Positions 1 through 7,874 of a DNA stretch of 64,000 nt are shown one piece after another. Location of the stretch: assembly GCF_014647475.1 (NCBI RefSeq), contig NZ_BMPG01000001.1, positions 186,001 through 250,000 on the forward strand, in the 5' to 3' direction. Source of the DNA: Halocalculus aciditolerans (GTDB lineage: Archaea; Halobacteriota; Halobacteria; Halobacteriales; Halobacteriaceae). The notes below the pieces were generated by a model. That model was not told where the DNA came from. It saw nothing but the letters and a program-made list of their open reading frames with translations, and made no database searches. A program made the translations under genes and the position numbers. Position 1 is the first letter of the stretch. Every line of letters starts with the position of its first letter.

Positions 1-888
1 GAACCGCTCCATGTCCACGCCGACCGACTCGAACCACGCCTTCGAGCGCGCGAGGAAGTACGCCACCCACTCGCCCGCGACGAGCCCCTCCTCGACGGCC
101 TCCTTCGGGCCGAGCTCGACGTACTCCTCGCCGTCCTCGGCCTGCGCGCTCGCCGGATAGAGCGGGAGAGAGACGTCCGCGACCGCGTCGAGGTCCGGGC
201 CGCCCGCCTCGGGGTCGACGAAGAACTCTAACTCCGCCATCGTGAACTCCCGCGTCCGCAGCAGGGCGTTCCGCGGCGAGATCTCGTTGCGATAGCCCGT
301 CCCGATCTGCGCCACGCCGAACGGGAGCTGCTCGCGCGCGTACTCCTTCAGCCGCGGGAACTCCGTGAACATCCCCTGCGCCGTCTCCGGCCGCAGGTAG
401 CCCGGCTGCCCCGACCCGGGACCGATGGTCGTCTCGAACATGAGGTTGAACTCCTCGACCCGCTGGCCTTCCAGCGGCGCGCCGCAGTTCGGACACGTGA
501 TGTCGTGCGCCGCGATGAGCTCCTCGACCTCGTCAGTCGGGTAGGTCTCCGCGTCCTCGATGTCCGTCGCGTCCTCCACGAGGTGGTCCGCGCGGTGGCT
601 CTCCCCGCAGCCCGCACACTCCACGAGCATGTCGTCGAACCCGTCGAGGTGGCCGGACGCCTCGAAGACGTCCTCCGGCGTCACCGTCGGCGCGTCGATC
701 TCCATGTTCCCCTCGCGAGTCACGAAGCGCTCGCGCCACGACTCCTCCACGTTCCGCTTCAGGCTCGCGCCCGACGGCCCGTAGGTGTAGAACCCCGCGA
801 CGCCGCCGTACGACTCGTTCGCCTGGAAGTAGAACCCGCGGCGACGCGCCAGCTCGTCCAGCGCCTCCGTCTCTGACTCCCCGCTCAT
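1..888 (-). CDS. glyS: Glycyl-tRNA synthetase (partial, N-terminal 296 residues)
   Basis: Class II aminoacyl-tRNA synthetase that charges tRNA-Gly in the cytoplasm. The visible 296 residues show the archaeal/eukaryotic-type alpha2 GlyRS: an N-terminal region ending in YFQANESYGGVAGFYTYGP, a CxxC...CPNC zinc-type insertion around residues 90-140, then motif 2 elements (YLRPETAQGMF, GTGYRNEISPR, REFTMAELEFF). The C-terminal part with motif 3 and the anticodon-binding domain lies beyond the window edge. The ATG overlaps the stop of the upstream CBS-domain gene (ATGA), so the two are almost certainly cotranscribed. Confidence 0.95.
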   Translation of the reverse strand, partial: MSGESETEALDELARRRGFYFQANESYGGVAGFYTYGPSGASLKRNVEESWRERFVTREGNMEIDAPTVTPEDVFEASGHLDGFDDMLVECAGCGESHRADHLVEDATDIEDAETYPTDEVEELIAAHDITCPNCGAPLEGQRVEEFNLMFETTIGPGSGQPGYLRPETAQGMFTEFPRLKEYAREQLPFGVAQIGTGYRNEISPRNALLRTREFTMAELEFFVDPEAGGPDLDAVADVSLPLYPASAQAEDGEEYVELGPKEAVEEGLVAGEWVAYFLARSKAWFESVGVDMERF

Positions 889-1733
889 AGCGCAGAGAGC
901 AGGTCGACGTCGCGGACGATACCCACGAGCTCGTTGCCATCGACGAGCGGGAGCTGTTCCACGTCGAGTTCGAGCATCCGCTGTGCGGCCTCCCGCGCCG
1001 TCCGCCGACCCGGCACCGTCTCCGGGTTCTCCGTCATGAACGCCGACACCGGCTCCGCCGGGAGTTCGACGTTCCGCGTCGGCAGATAGCGGTTCCCCGT
1101 CCCCTTGATGCTCTCCCACTTCCACCCGTCGTCCTCGTCCGCGAGGGAGTTCCCGAGCGCCTCCTCGCCTTCGACGACGCGCGCCACGTCGATGACGTCC
1201 GCCTCGGTCACGATACCCGACATCTCCGCCTCGTCGTCGAGCACGACCGCGTACGGCACCTGCGCGAACGCGATTTCGCGCTCCGCCACCGTCAGCGGCG
1301 TCGCCTCGAACGTCGCGTTCACGTCACGCCGCGCCAACTCGCCGACGGGCGAATCCCCGTCCTCGTCGCCCTCCGCGATGGCGCGCACGACGTCCGTCAC
1401 CGTCACGATACCCGCCAGCTCGCCGCCGTGCACGACCGGCACGCGGCGCGCCCGCTCCGACACCATCAACCGCGCCACGTCCGTCAGCGACGCGTCGTCC
1501 TCCACCGTCGGCACCTCCCGCATCAGGAGCGCCAACTGGTCCTCGTCCGGGTCCGCGATGAGGTCGCCCCGCGAGATCAGCCCGCGGTACTCCTCACCCG
1601 CATCCGTCTCCTTCACCACCGGCACCGACGTGAACTCCCGCTCCTGTAGGTACGTGAGCACGTCCTCGCGGGTCCCCGGCAGGGACACCGTCACGACGTC
1701 CTCTCGCGGCGTCATCGCGTCAACAACCTTCAT
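885..1733 (-). CDS. CBS-domain protein with four CBS motifs
   Basis: 282 residues made almost entirely of four CBS motifs, i.e. two Bateman modules; each repeat carries an xGIVTxxDV-like end (LISRGDLI near 53, GIVTVTDVV near 110, GIVTEADVI near 175, GIVRDVDLL at the C-terminus). CBS pairs bind adenine nucleotides and usually sense energy state; no catalytic domain is attached, so the target is unknown. It precedes glyS with a 4-bp ATGA overlap, which suggests coupled translation. A TATA-like ATTTGTAGGC at 1758-1767 lies 25-34 nt upstream of the ATG, consistent with a leaderless message. Confidence 0.9.
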   Translation of the reverse strand: MKVVDAMTPREDVVTVSLPGTREDVLTYLQEREFTSVPVVKETDAGEEYRGLISRGDLIADPDEDQLALLMREVPTVEDDASLTDVARLMVSERARRVPVVHGGELAGIVTVTDVVRAIAEGDEDGDSPVGELARRDVNATFEATPLTVAEREIAFAQVPYAVVLDDEAEMSGIVTEADVIDVARVVEGEEALGNSLADEDDGWKWESIKGTGNRYLPTRNVELPAEPVSAFMTENPETVPGRRTAREAAQRMLELDVEQLPLVDGNELVGIVRDVDLLSAL

Positions 1734-1959
1734 ACCCGCCAGCTACAACCGCCGCGCATTTGTAGGCTACGACACCACGCGACCCACGCCGATCCGGCGA
1801 ACGCGGTTCTCGCGCCTCGCGCTGCTCGCGTGTCGCTCGCTCGTCGGCGCACCGTCTCGCTTGCCGTCTCGCGGTTCTCGCTCGCTGCCTCTCTCGCTCG
1901 CTCCTCTCGAACCGCGTTCGGCCCGAACCCCTTTCGGAAAGCCGACCGACGGGTCACGC
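1734..1959. repeat. Non-coding spacer with GAACCGCG/CTCGCTCG-rich repeat
   Basis: About 225 bp between divergent genes. The left end holds the promoter of the CBS gene. From about 1800 the sequence is a run of GCTCGC/TCTCGC words ending in CTCGAACCGCGTTCGGCC near 1909-1924. The same vocabulary (GCGTGTCGCTC, GAACCGCGTT) recurs in the spacers at 15376-15949 and 25957-26320, so I read it as a member of one intergenic repeat family rather than as coding DNA. Confidence 0.5.
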
Positions 1960-2928
1960 ATGAAGTTCGGGTTCTTCTGTCCGCACGAGCAGCACGCGCC
2001 GTCGACGCTCCTCGACCACGCGGAACTGGCGGAGAATGTGGGGTTCGATTCGGTGTGGACGAGCGACCACTTCCACCCGTGGTGGCATTCGGGCGCGCAC
2101 TGCGGGGCGGCGTGGCCGTGGCTCGGGACGGCGCTCGAACGAACAGACAAGGTGGAGTTCGCGACGGGCGTGACGCCGCCGATTGCGCGGTACCACCCCG
2201 GCCTCCTCACGCAGTGGACGGCGACGCTGAACGCGATGCACCCCGGGCGATTCCGGGTGACGTTCGCGACGGGGGAGGCGATGAACGAGGAGCCGCTGGG
2301 GTACGAATGGCCGGACTACCCGGAGCGCCGCGCGCGCCTCGTCGACGCCTGCCGCATCTACGACCGGCTCGTGACGGGGGAGTTCGCGAGCTACGACGGC
2401 CACTACTGGAGCCTCGACGACGCGCGGCTCTACACCGTCCCGGAGGAACGGCCGCCGCTCTACGTGGCGGGGAACGGCGTGCACACCGCGGAAGTCGCGG
2501 GGCGGTACGCGGACGGCTTCCTGACGCTCGCCGACGTCGAGACGTACGAGAACGAACTCGTCCCGGCGCTGGAGGCCGGGGCGGCGGACGCGGGTCGCGA
2601 CCCCGACGAGATCTCGCGTACGAAACAACTCACCGTCTCCTACGACGAGGAGTACGCGGCCGCCGTGGAGTCGGCGGAGTTCTGGTCGGGAACCGTCGCC
2701 GTCGACTTCGACGACGCCGTCAGCGACCCCCGCGAGATCGAACGGCAGGGGAGAGCGCTCGACGGCGACGACTGGACGGACGAGTGGGGCGTCGTCACGG
2801 ACGACTTCGCGGACGTCGAGCGCGTCGTCGACGAACACGAAAACGCGGGCTTCGACGAGATAGAGTTCCTCTCGTCGAGCCCGTCACAAGCGACGTTCGC
2901 GGAGAAAGCGGCGGAGCGGTTGTTCTAG
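1960..2928 (+). CDS. LLM-class F420-type oxidoreductase (TIM-barrel)
   Basis: 322 residues. It resembles the bacterial luciferase-like / F420-dependent glucose-6-phosphate dehydrogenase family (MKFGFFCPHEQHAPSTLLDH, then WTSDHFHPW near 30, ATGVTPPIARYHP near 68, FRVTFATGEAMNE near 100, PPLYVAGNG near 170). Family members use coenzyme F420, abundant in haloarchaea, to oxidise or reduce small organic substrates; the substrate cannot be read here. I chose the ATG at 1960 because the family starts MKFG; the upstream open frame lies over the CBS gene and the repeat spacer. Its stop overlaps tail-to-tail with the zinc-finger gene on the other strand. Confidence 0.85.
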   Translation: MKFGFFCPHEQHAPSTLLDHAELAENVGFDSVWTSDHFHPWWHSGAHCGAAWPWLGTALERTDKVEFATGVTPPIARYHPGLLTQWTATLNAMHPGRFRVTFATGEAMNEEPLGYEWPDYPERRARLVDACRIYDRLVTGEFASYDGHYWSLDDARLYTVPEERPPLYVAGNGVHTAEVAGRYADGFLTLADVETYENELVPALEAGAADAGRDPDEISRTKQLTVSYDEEYAAAVESAEFWSGTVAVDFDDAVSDPREIERQGRALDGDDWTDEWGVVTDDFADVERVVDEHENAGFDEIEFLSSSPSQATFAEKAAERLF

Positions 2929-3107
2929 GGCCGCGACGGCGACCAGCCGCAGACGCCGCATTCGCTGGCCGACTTCTCGTGCAGGCCGCCGCAGTCCGGA
3001 CATTGCAGCTTGTTATACGAGCGCTCCCAGGTTCGAGTCTCGGTGTCGTGGCCGCGGGATTCGAGGAACTGGTCGAGAACTGCCTCGGTGTCTTGAGCGC
3101 TCGACAT
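2925..3107 (-). CDS. Small HVO_0416-type zinc-finger protein
   Basis: 60 residues from MSSAQDTEAVLDQFLESRG. The C-terminal half has two CxxC pairs (CPDCGGLH and CGVCGWSP), a zinc ribbon. I recognise this as the haloarchaeal HVO_0416 family zinc-finger protein, of unknown molecular function. I prefer the internal ATG at 3107 over one 24 nt upstream because the family begins near this point. The stop codon overlaps that of the LLM oxidoreductase on the opposite strand. Confidence 0.75.
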   Translation of the reverse strand: MSSAQDTEAVLDQFLESRGHDTETRTWERSYNKLQCPDCGGLHEKSASECGVCGWSPSRP

Positions 3108-3157
3108 ACATGGCAAGGTATGACACACCACGACTTAATAGTATCGGCCTGACTGGC

Positions 3158-4339
3158 TCAGCCGGCGAACCGGTCGCTGACGGCGTTCCCGGCGAGCGAG
3201 AGCGAGACGACGGTGAGGGCGAGCGCGGCGACGGGGACGCCGGCGACCCACCACGCGACGACGACGGCGGGGTCGCCGCCGACGGAACGGAAGCCCGTCG
3301 AGACGACCTGTCCCCACGTCGGGAGCGACGTCTCGTTCAGCCCGAGGAAGCCGACGGCGGCCTGGACCAGCAGGAGGAGCGCGACCTGTCGAGAGACGCC
3401 CGCGGCGATACTGCTCCCGGCGGCCGGGACGAGGTGGTGGACGGCGACGTCGAACCGGGACGCGCCGGCGGCGCGCGCGGCGACGGCGTACCGCTCCTGT
3501 CGGGCGCTCCGCACGGCGCTCCGGACGGTCCGGGCGACGCCGCCCCAGGAGAGCAGGGCGAAGACGGCGACGAAGTACGCGAACCGCGCGTTCGCCAGGA
3601 GGAGGACGACGAGGTAGACGAGGAAGGCGGGAACGGTCTCCTGGAGGTCCACGTAGCGCGTGAGGAGAGCGTCGACGCGCCCGCCGGCGACGGCTGCGGT
3701 CGTCCCCACGGCGGTGGCGACGACGGCGACGACCGCGGCGACGATGACGGCGAGGACGAGCGCGGTGTGCGCGCCCCACGCGGTGAGGAGGAGCATGTCG
3801 TAGCCGAGCGGCGCGGTTCCCAGCGGGTGGGCGAGCGTGCCGTAGCAGACGCCGTCGCGGACCGGGCCGACACACGACCCCGCGACGTCCGCGGGGACGC
3901 CGAGGAACGCTGGCGGCTGGTAGCGCGCGCTCAGGTCGTAGTGCGGCGTCGGGAGGACGAGCGGGCCGAGTGCGCCCACGGCGACGAAGCCGGCGACGAC
4001 GCTTCCGGAGGCGAGTGCGACGGGGTCGCGGCGGAACGCCAGCCAGTACCGGCGGGTGCGGGCGGGGTTCCGGACGAGCGCGGGGCCGACCGCCCAGACG
4101 AGCACGGTCGCGGCGAGGAGCGCGAGCCAGTCCGTCGGCCTCGTGAACCAGTCCGCGACGAGCGGGCTGCCCGCGGGAACGACGGCGTAGTCGTACGCGA
4201 AGAGCGCGGCGAGCGCGAGAGCGGAGACGGCGAATCCGAGGGCGGCGCGGGGCAGCGTCCGGGCGTCGTCGTCCGCCCAGTCGTCGCCCGCGACGACGGC
4301 CGGCCACGAGGCGTCGGGCATCTGTCCGTTCGATGTCAT
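3158..4339 (-). CDS. ABC transporter permease, DppC/OppC type
   Basis: 393 residues from MTSNGQM (or MPDASW, 18 nt later). The C-terminal half has the binding-protein-dependent transport fold: several membrane helices, the EAA-like loop (RSARQERYAVAARAAGASR, then VAVHHLVPA) and the VGFLGLNETSLPTWGQ motif typical of DppC. An unusually long loop lies between TM1 and the core, with CVGPVRDGVCYG in it. It would form the membrane channel with a DppB partner; the likely partner is divergently transcribed at 4421. No binding protein or ATPase is adjacent, so it probably shares ATPases with another system. Confidence 0.85.
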   Translation of the reverse strand: MTSNGQMPDASWPAVVAGDDWADDDARTLPRAALGFAVSALALAALFAYDYAVVPAGSPLVADWFTRPTDWLALLAATVLVWAVGPALVRNPARTRRYWLAFRRDPVALASGSVVAGFVAVGALGPLVLPTPHYDLSARYQPPAFLGVPADVAGSCVGPVRDGVCYGTLAHPLGTAPLGYDMLLLTAWGAHTALVLAVIVAAVVAVVATAVGTTAAVAGGRVDALLTRYVDLQETVPAFLVYLVVLLLANARFAYFVAVFALLSWGGVARTVRSAVRSARQERYAVAARAAGASRFDVAVHHLVPAAGSSIAAGVSRQVALLLLVQAAVGFLGLNETSLPTWGQVVSTGFRSVGGDPAVVVAWWVAGVPVAALALTVVSLSLAGNAVSDRFAG

Positions 4340-4420
4340 CGACGTGATTCGTATAGCGGTTTCGGTCTCTCCTGGTCGATGAGGAACGTTTAGGTGGCCG
4401 CCGCCACCACTCTCGGCAAA

Positions 4421-5383
4421 ATGCGGCTCTCGCTCGGAGAGACGGTTCGGCGGGTCGCGCGCCCGGTCGCACGACGCCTCGGCATCGGCGCGGCGATGGT
4501 GCTCGTCGTGCTCACGGGCTTCTACCTCTTCGCCGCGCTCACCCCCGACCCCCAGCTCGCGTCGATGCTCTACGGGATGCAGATGCACAGCTCCGGGAGC
4601 GTCGACGTCTCCGGAACCGTCGCCCGGTACAATCAGGCGCACGGCTACGACCGCCCGCTCTACGTCCGCTATCTCGCGTGGCTCGGCCAGATCCTCACGC
4701 TCCACTGGGGGTATTCGGCGAGTCAGGGCGCGCCCGTGATGGACCTCGTACGGGCCGCGTCGGCGCGCACGCTCGCCTACCTCCTTCCCGCCGTCGCCTG
4801 CTCGACCGTCGTCGGCGTTTCCGCCGGCGTCTACGCCGCTCTCCGGAAGGGCTCGCTCGCAGAGCGCGCGGAGACCGCCGCCGCCTACGTCGCGTTCGGC
4901 CTCCCGAACTTCTACCTCGCCATCGTCCTCACTACCGCCCTTCCGGCGCTCGGCGGCGCGGCCGTCGTCGCCGCCCTTCCCGAATCCGCGCTCCCCGCGC
5001 TCGTCGTCGCCGTCACCCTCCTCGCCGGCCAGCTCCACTACGCGCGCACCGAAGCCGGCCGGTTCGCCGACGCCGAGTTCGCGAAACTCAAACGCGCGCA
5101 GGGCGCGCCGCGCCGCGTGGTCGCCCGCCACGTCCTCCGCGTCGCCGCCGCTCCGCTCTCCTCCGCTCTCCTCTCCGAATACCTCGGCGTCCTCGTCGTC
5201 GACGTCTTCGTCATCGAGCAGGTGTTCGGCATCCGGGGCCTCGGCAGCCTCGGCCTCGAAGCGGTCGAGCGTCAGGATACCCCCCTCATGCTCTCCATCC
5301 TCCTCTTCGTCGTCCTCGTCGGCGTCGCCATCAGCGTCCTCCAAGACGTCACCGACGCCATCCTCGACCCGCGCGTGGAGTGA
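4421..5383 (+). CDS. ABC transporter permease, DppB/OppB type
   Basis: 320 residues from ATG at 4421 (a GTG at 4394 would add 9). DppB features: an N-terminal membrane helix, a periplasmic-side loop with YNQAHGYDRPLYVRYLAWL, the IL...HWGYS motif, then five helices with the EAA loop (LHYARTEAGRFADAEFAKL...AQGAPRRVVARHVLR) and an FGIRGLGSLGLEAVE end. It is divergent from the DppC-type permease with an 81-bp intergenic promoter region, an unusual arrangement for a heterodimeric pore. Confidence 0.85.
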   Translation: MRLSLGETVRRVARPVARRLGIGAAMVLVVLTGFYLFAALTPDPQLASMLYGMQMHSSGSVDVSGTVARYNQAHGYDRPLYVRYLAWLGQILTLHWGYSASQGAPVMDLVRAASARTLAYLLPAVACSTVVGVSAGVYAALRKGSLAERAETAAAYVAFGLPNFYLAIVLTTALPALGGAAVVAALPESALPALVVAVTLLAGQLHYARTEAGRFADAEFAKLKRAQGAPRRVVARHVLRVAAAPLSSALLSEYLGVLVVDVFVIEQVFGIRGLGSLGLEAVERQDTPLMLSILLFVVLVGVAISVLQDVTDAILDPRVE

Positions 5384-5506
5384 GACGACTCCCGGAACGC
5401 GAACCAGAAACCCGAGAACCCCGGAACGAGAACTCGTGGCGGCGTTCACGGCTGCGCCCGTCACCCGTTCCGTCCCTTCACGCGGGGATGAGCCCGAGGC
5501 GAGGGC

Positions 5507-6991
5507 TCAGAGGTCGTAGAGCGCTTCGTACTTCGATTCGGCGTAGTCGAGGAAGTAGTCGGCGGTGAAGGCCTCGCCGGTGGCTTCCTCGACGAGTTCG
5601 GGCGTGGTGTAGCGCTGGCCGTGCTGGTGGATGCGCTCGCCGAGCCACTCGCGGATGGCGGCGAAGTCGCCGTTGCGGACGAGCGCGTCGACGTCGAGGT
5701 CCTCGCGCATCGTGTGGTCGAGCTGGGCGGCGAGGACGCTCCCGAGCGAGTAGGTGGGGAAGTAGCCGAAGTTCCCGTGGCTCCAGTGGATGTCCTGCAG
5801 GCACCCCTCGCTATCCGTTTCGGGCGTGACGTCGAGGTACTCCTCCATCTTCTCGTTCCAGGCTTCGGGGACGTCCTCCACGGCGAGGTCCCCGGAGATG
5901 AGGTCGCGTTCGAGCTCGAACCGGAGGATGATGTGCATGTGGTAGGTGAGCTCGTCGGCTTCGACGCGAATCAGGTTGTCCGGGTAGACCTGGTTCGCGG
6001 CCTCGTAGACGTCTCGCGCGCTCAGGTCGTCGTCGAAGGCGTCGGCGAGCGTGCCGGCGTGGCGGTCCCAGAAGGCCTCGCTGCGGCCGACGTGGTTCTC
6101 CCAGAAGCGGCTCTGGCTCTCGTGGACGGTGAGGTCGCGGGAGTCGCCGAGCGGCGTGCCGAACGCCTCCCGGGGGAGGCCGAGGTTGTACTGGGCGTGC
6201 CCGTACTCGTGGACGGTGCTCATGATGGAGTCGAGCGGGTCTTCGGGCTGGAAGCGCGTCGTGATGCGGGTGTCGAACTGATTCCCAGAAGTAAAGGGGT
6301 GGCTGGAGGTGTCGAGGCGGCCGCGGTCCCAGTCGTAGCCGAGGTCGTCGAGGAGGTCGCGGGAGACGGACTCCTGTTTCTCCGGGCTGTACTCGCCGTC
6401 GAAGGGCGTGGCGAGGTCGGCGTCGCTCGCCTGAATGGCGGCGACGAGCGGGACGAGGCGGTCGCGGAGCTCCTCCAAGACGGCCTCCGCCTTGGAGAGG
6501 TCGAGGTAGGGTTCGTAGTCGGCGAAGAGAACGGCGTACGGATCGGCGTCCGGGTCGATTTCGTTTGCGTACTCGCGGCGGAGTTCGACGAGCGTCTCCA
6601 GGTGGGGGGCGAAGTGGTCGAAGTCGTCGTCCTCGCGCGCTTGCTCCCACGCGGGGAGGGCGTCGCTGGACGCCTCGCTCAGCTGCTCGACGAGGTCGCG
6701 CGGCACGGCGCTCGCGCGCTCGTGCTCGCGTCGAATCTCCCGCACTGACGCCGCCTGCTCGGGCGTGAGGTCGGCGTCCTCCAGCTCCGCGAGGGCGTCG
6801 GCGACGGTGTCGCCCGTGATGATGTCGTGGTGGACGGCGGAGAGCGTGGAGAGCTGCTTCGAGCGGGCGGGCGTCCCGCCCTCCGGCATCGTCACCTGCT
6901 GGTCCCAGGAGAGCACGCCGGACGCGGAGGACACGTTGGACGCGCGCTTGTACTCGTCGAGGAGCGTCTCGTAGGCGTCGGGAGTTGCCAT
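5507..6991 (-). CDS. M32 family metallocarboxypeptidase
   Basis: 494 residues, the usual length of thermostable carboxypeptidase 1 / Taq-type M32 enzymes, which remove C-terminal residues from peptides in the cytoplasm. The zinc motif HEYGH is at residues 261-265, with the M32 landmarks HPFTSGNQFDTRITTR (231-246) and HESQSRFWENHVGRS (from 290). All key residues are present. With peptide importers on both sides, a role in digesting imported peptides is plausible. A TATA-like TTCTTAAT near 7012-7022 (top strand ATTAAGAA) is about 25-30 nt upstream of the ATG. Confidence 0.95.
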   Translation of the reverse strand: MATPDAYETLLDEYKRASNVSSASGVLSWDQQVTMPEGGTPARSKQLSTLSAVHHDIITGDTVADALAELEDADLTPEQAASVREIRREHERASAVPRDLVEQLSEASSDALPAWEQAREDDDFDHFAPHLETLVELRREYANEIDPDADPYAVLFADYEPYLDLSKAEAVLEELRDRLVPLVAAIQASDADLATPFDGEYSPEKQESVSRDLLDDLGYDWDRGRLDTSSHPFTSGNQFDTRITTRFQPEDPLDSIMSTVHEYGHAQYNLGLPREAFGTPLGDSRDLTVHESQSRFWENHVGRSEAFWDRHAGTLADAFDDDLSARDVYEAANQVYPDNLIRVEADELTYHMHIILRFELERDLISGDLAVEDVPEAWNEKMEEYLDVTPETDSEGCLQDIHWSHGNFGYFPTYSLGSVLAAQLDHTMREDLDVDALVRNGDFAAIREWLGERIHQHGQRYTTPELVEEATGEAFTADYFLDYAESKYEALYDL

Positions 6992-7071
6992 ACGGGAAGG
7001 AGGCGGCGCGGAGATTAAGAAACCAAGCGAACCGGTCAGCGAGACGAACTGGAAGCTCCGACGACCGAGAA

Positions 7072-7491
7072 CTACAGCCAGAGGTCGAGGTCGGTGGCGG
7101 GGTCGGGGCTGCGGTCGAGGTCGGCGTCGAGTTCGCGGAGGTAGACTTCGCCGGCCCAGACGGTCGCGGCGTCGAGGTGGCCGGCGAGGGCTTGGCCGCT
7201 GCGGCGGGAGAGGACGGCGTGGGTGTGGGCGAAGTGGTCGCCGTCGAGGACGGAGACGTTGCCGACGCAGGCGGCGACTTCGAGGGGTTCGTCGAAGGAC
7301 GCGGTCGTGTACTCGAAGTCGTCTTGGTCGTAGTAGGCGACGTCGGCGTCCTGCACGGCACCGAGGGCGGTGAACCAGCCGGCGTCGACGCCTTCGTCGC
7401 GGGCGAGGGATTCGATTTCCTCCCGCCAGTCCGCGCCGTGGTCGAGGCGACCGACGAACTCGCGGGTGGTCGTGGTCTCGCGGTAGCGCAT
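7072..7491 (-). CDS. PPC (DUF296) domain protein
   Basis: 139 residues from MRYRETT. It matches the plant/prokaryote-conserved PPC domain: EFVGRLDHGADWREEIESLA, GVDAGWFTALGAVQDADVAY, CVGNVSVLDGDHFAHTHAVL, GHLDAATVWAGEVYLREL. These small trimeric proteins are annotated as DNA-binding, although the function in archaea is not settled. The frame is open further upstream, but the conserved region begins at this ATG. It is followed by the carboxypeptidase gene on the same strand 80 bp downstream. Confidence 0.8.
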   Translation of the reverse strand: MRYRETTTTREFVGRLDHGADWREEIESLARDEGVDAGWFTALGAVQDADVAYYDQDDFEYTTASFDEPLEVAACVGNVSVLDGDHFAHTHAVLSRRSGQALAGHLDAATVWAGEVYLRELDADLDRSPDPATDLDLWL

Positions 7492-7540
7492 ACCCTCGTA
7501 GATGGGGGAGGAGGGGAAAAGTCCGGGGGGTCGCGGGCGG

Positions 7541-7708
7541 CTATCGCCAGTCGGCGAGCGCCGCGGTCGCCGTCGTGGGTGCGGATACCCACGCGTCGTC
7601 TCGGGCGATGTCCGCGATGACGAGGCGCTCTTCGGCTCCGGTGTCGAGGGAAGCCATGACCTCGTGGTCAGCGGGGGCGGGCGCAACCGATGGCGTGCTT
7701 GCGTCCAT
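7541..7708 (-). CDS. Small conserved haloarchaeal protein (DUF7556-like)
   Basis: 55 residues beginning MDASTPSVAPAPADHEVMA, with DEERLVIADI-like and DDAWVSAP segments. I think this is the small haloarchaeal family catalogued as DUF7556, but that name is from memory and uncertain. A TATA-like GGTTAAAGG (7735-7743) lies about 27 nt upstream of the ATG, supporting the start and a leaderless transcript. Function unknown. Confidence 0.55.
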   Translation of the reverse strand: MDASTPSVAPAPADHEVMASLDTGAEERLVIADIARDDAWVSAPTTATAALADWR

Positions 7709-7842
7709 CTCACGTGGTAGTCTTTCACACCCACGGTTAAAGGTGTCGAATCGACAGTTCTGCTCGGTGATGCCCGAGAACATACAGGAGAGTCCCGTTC
7801 TCGGGTGTGTAATTGTGAACCGTGGCAACGAATAGCGGCAAG

Positions 7843-7850
7843 TTTATCAA
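7843..7850 (+). promoter_or_regulatory. TATA-like element of the peptide ABC operon
   Basis: TTTATCAA, 25-32 nt upstream of the ATG at 7875, the spacing expected of an archaeal TATA box on a leaderless or near-leaderless mRNA. It is the only AT-rich stretch before the operon. Confidence 0.5.
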
Positions 7851-7874
7851 TAACGAGTAGCAATTCGTGGATGG

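Noticed and set aside
1105-1959. Long N-terminal extension of the LLM oxidoreductase
   Set aside because: Lies opposite the CBS gene and over the repeat spacer; Ser/Thr/Arg-rich nonsense composition, and the family starts at the ATG at 1960.
4340-5464. Upstream extension of the DppC-type permease frame
   Set aside because: Antisense to the DppB-type gene; no membrane or permease features before the chosen start.
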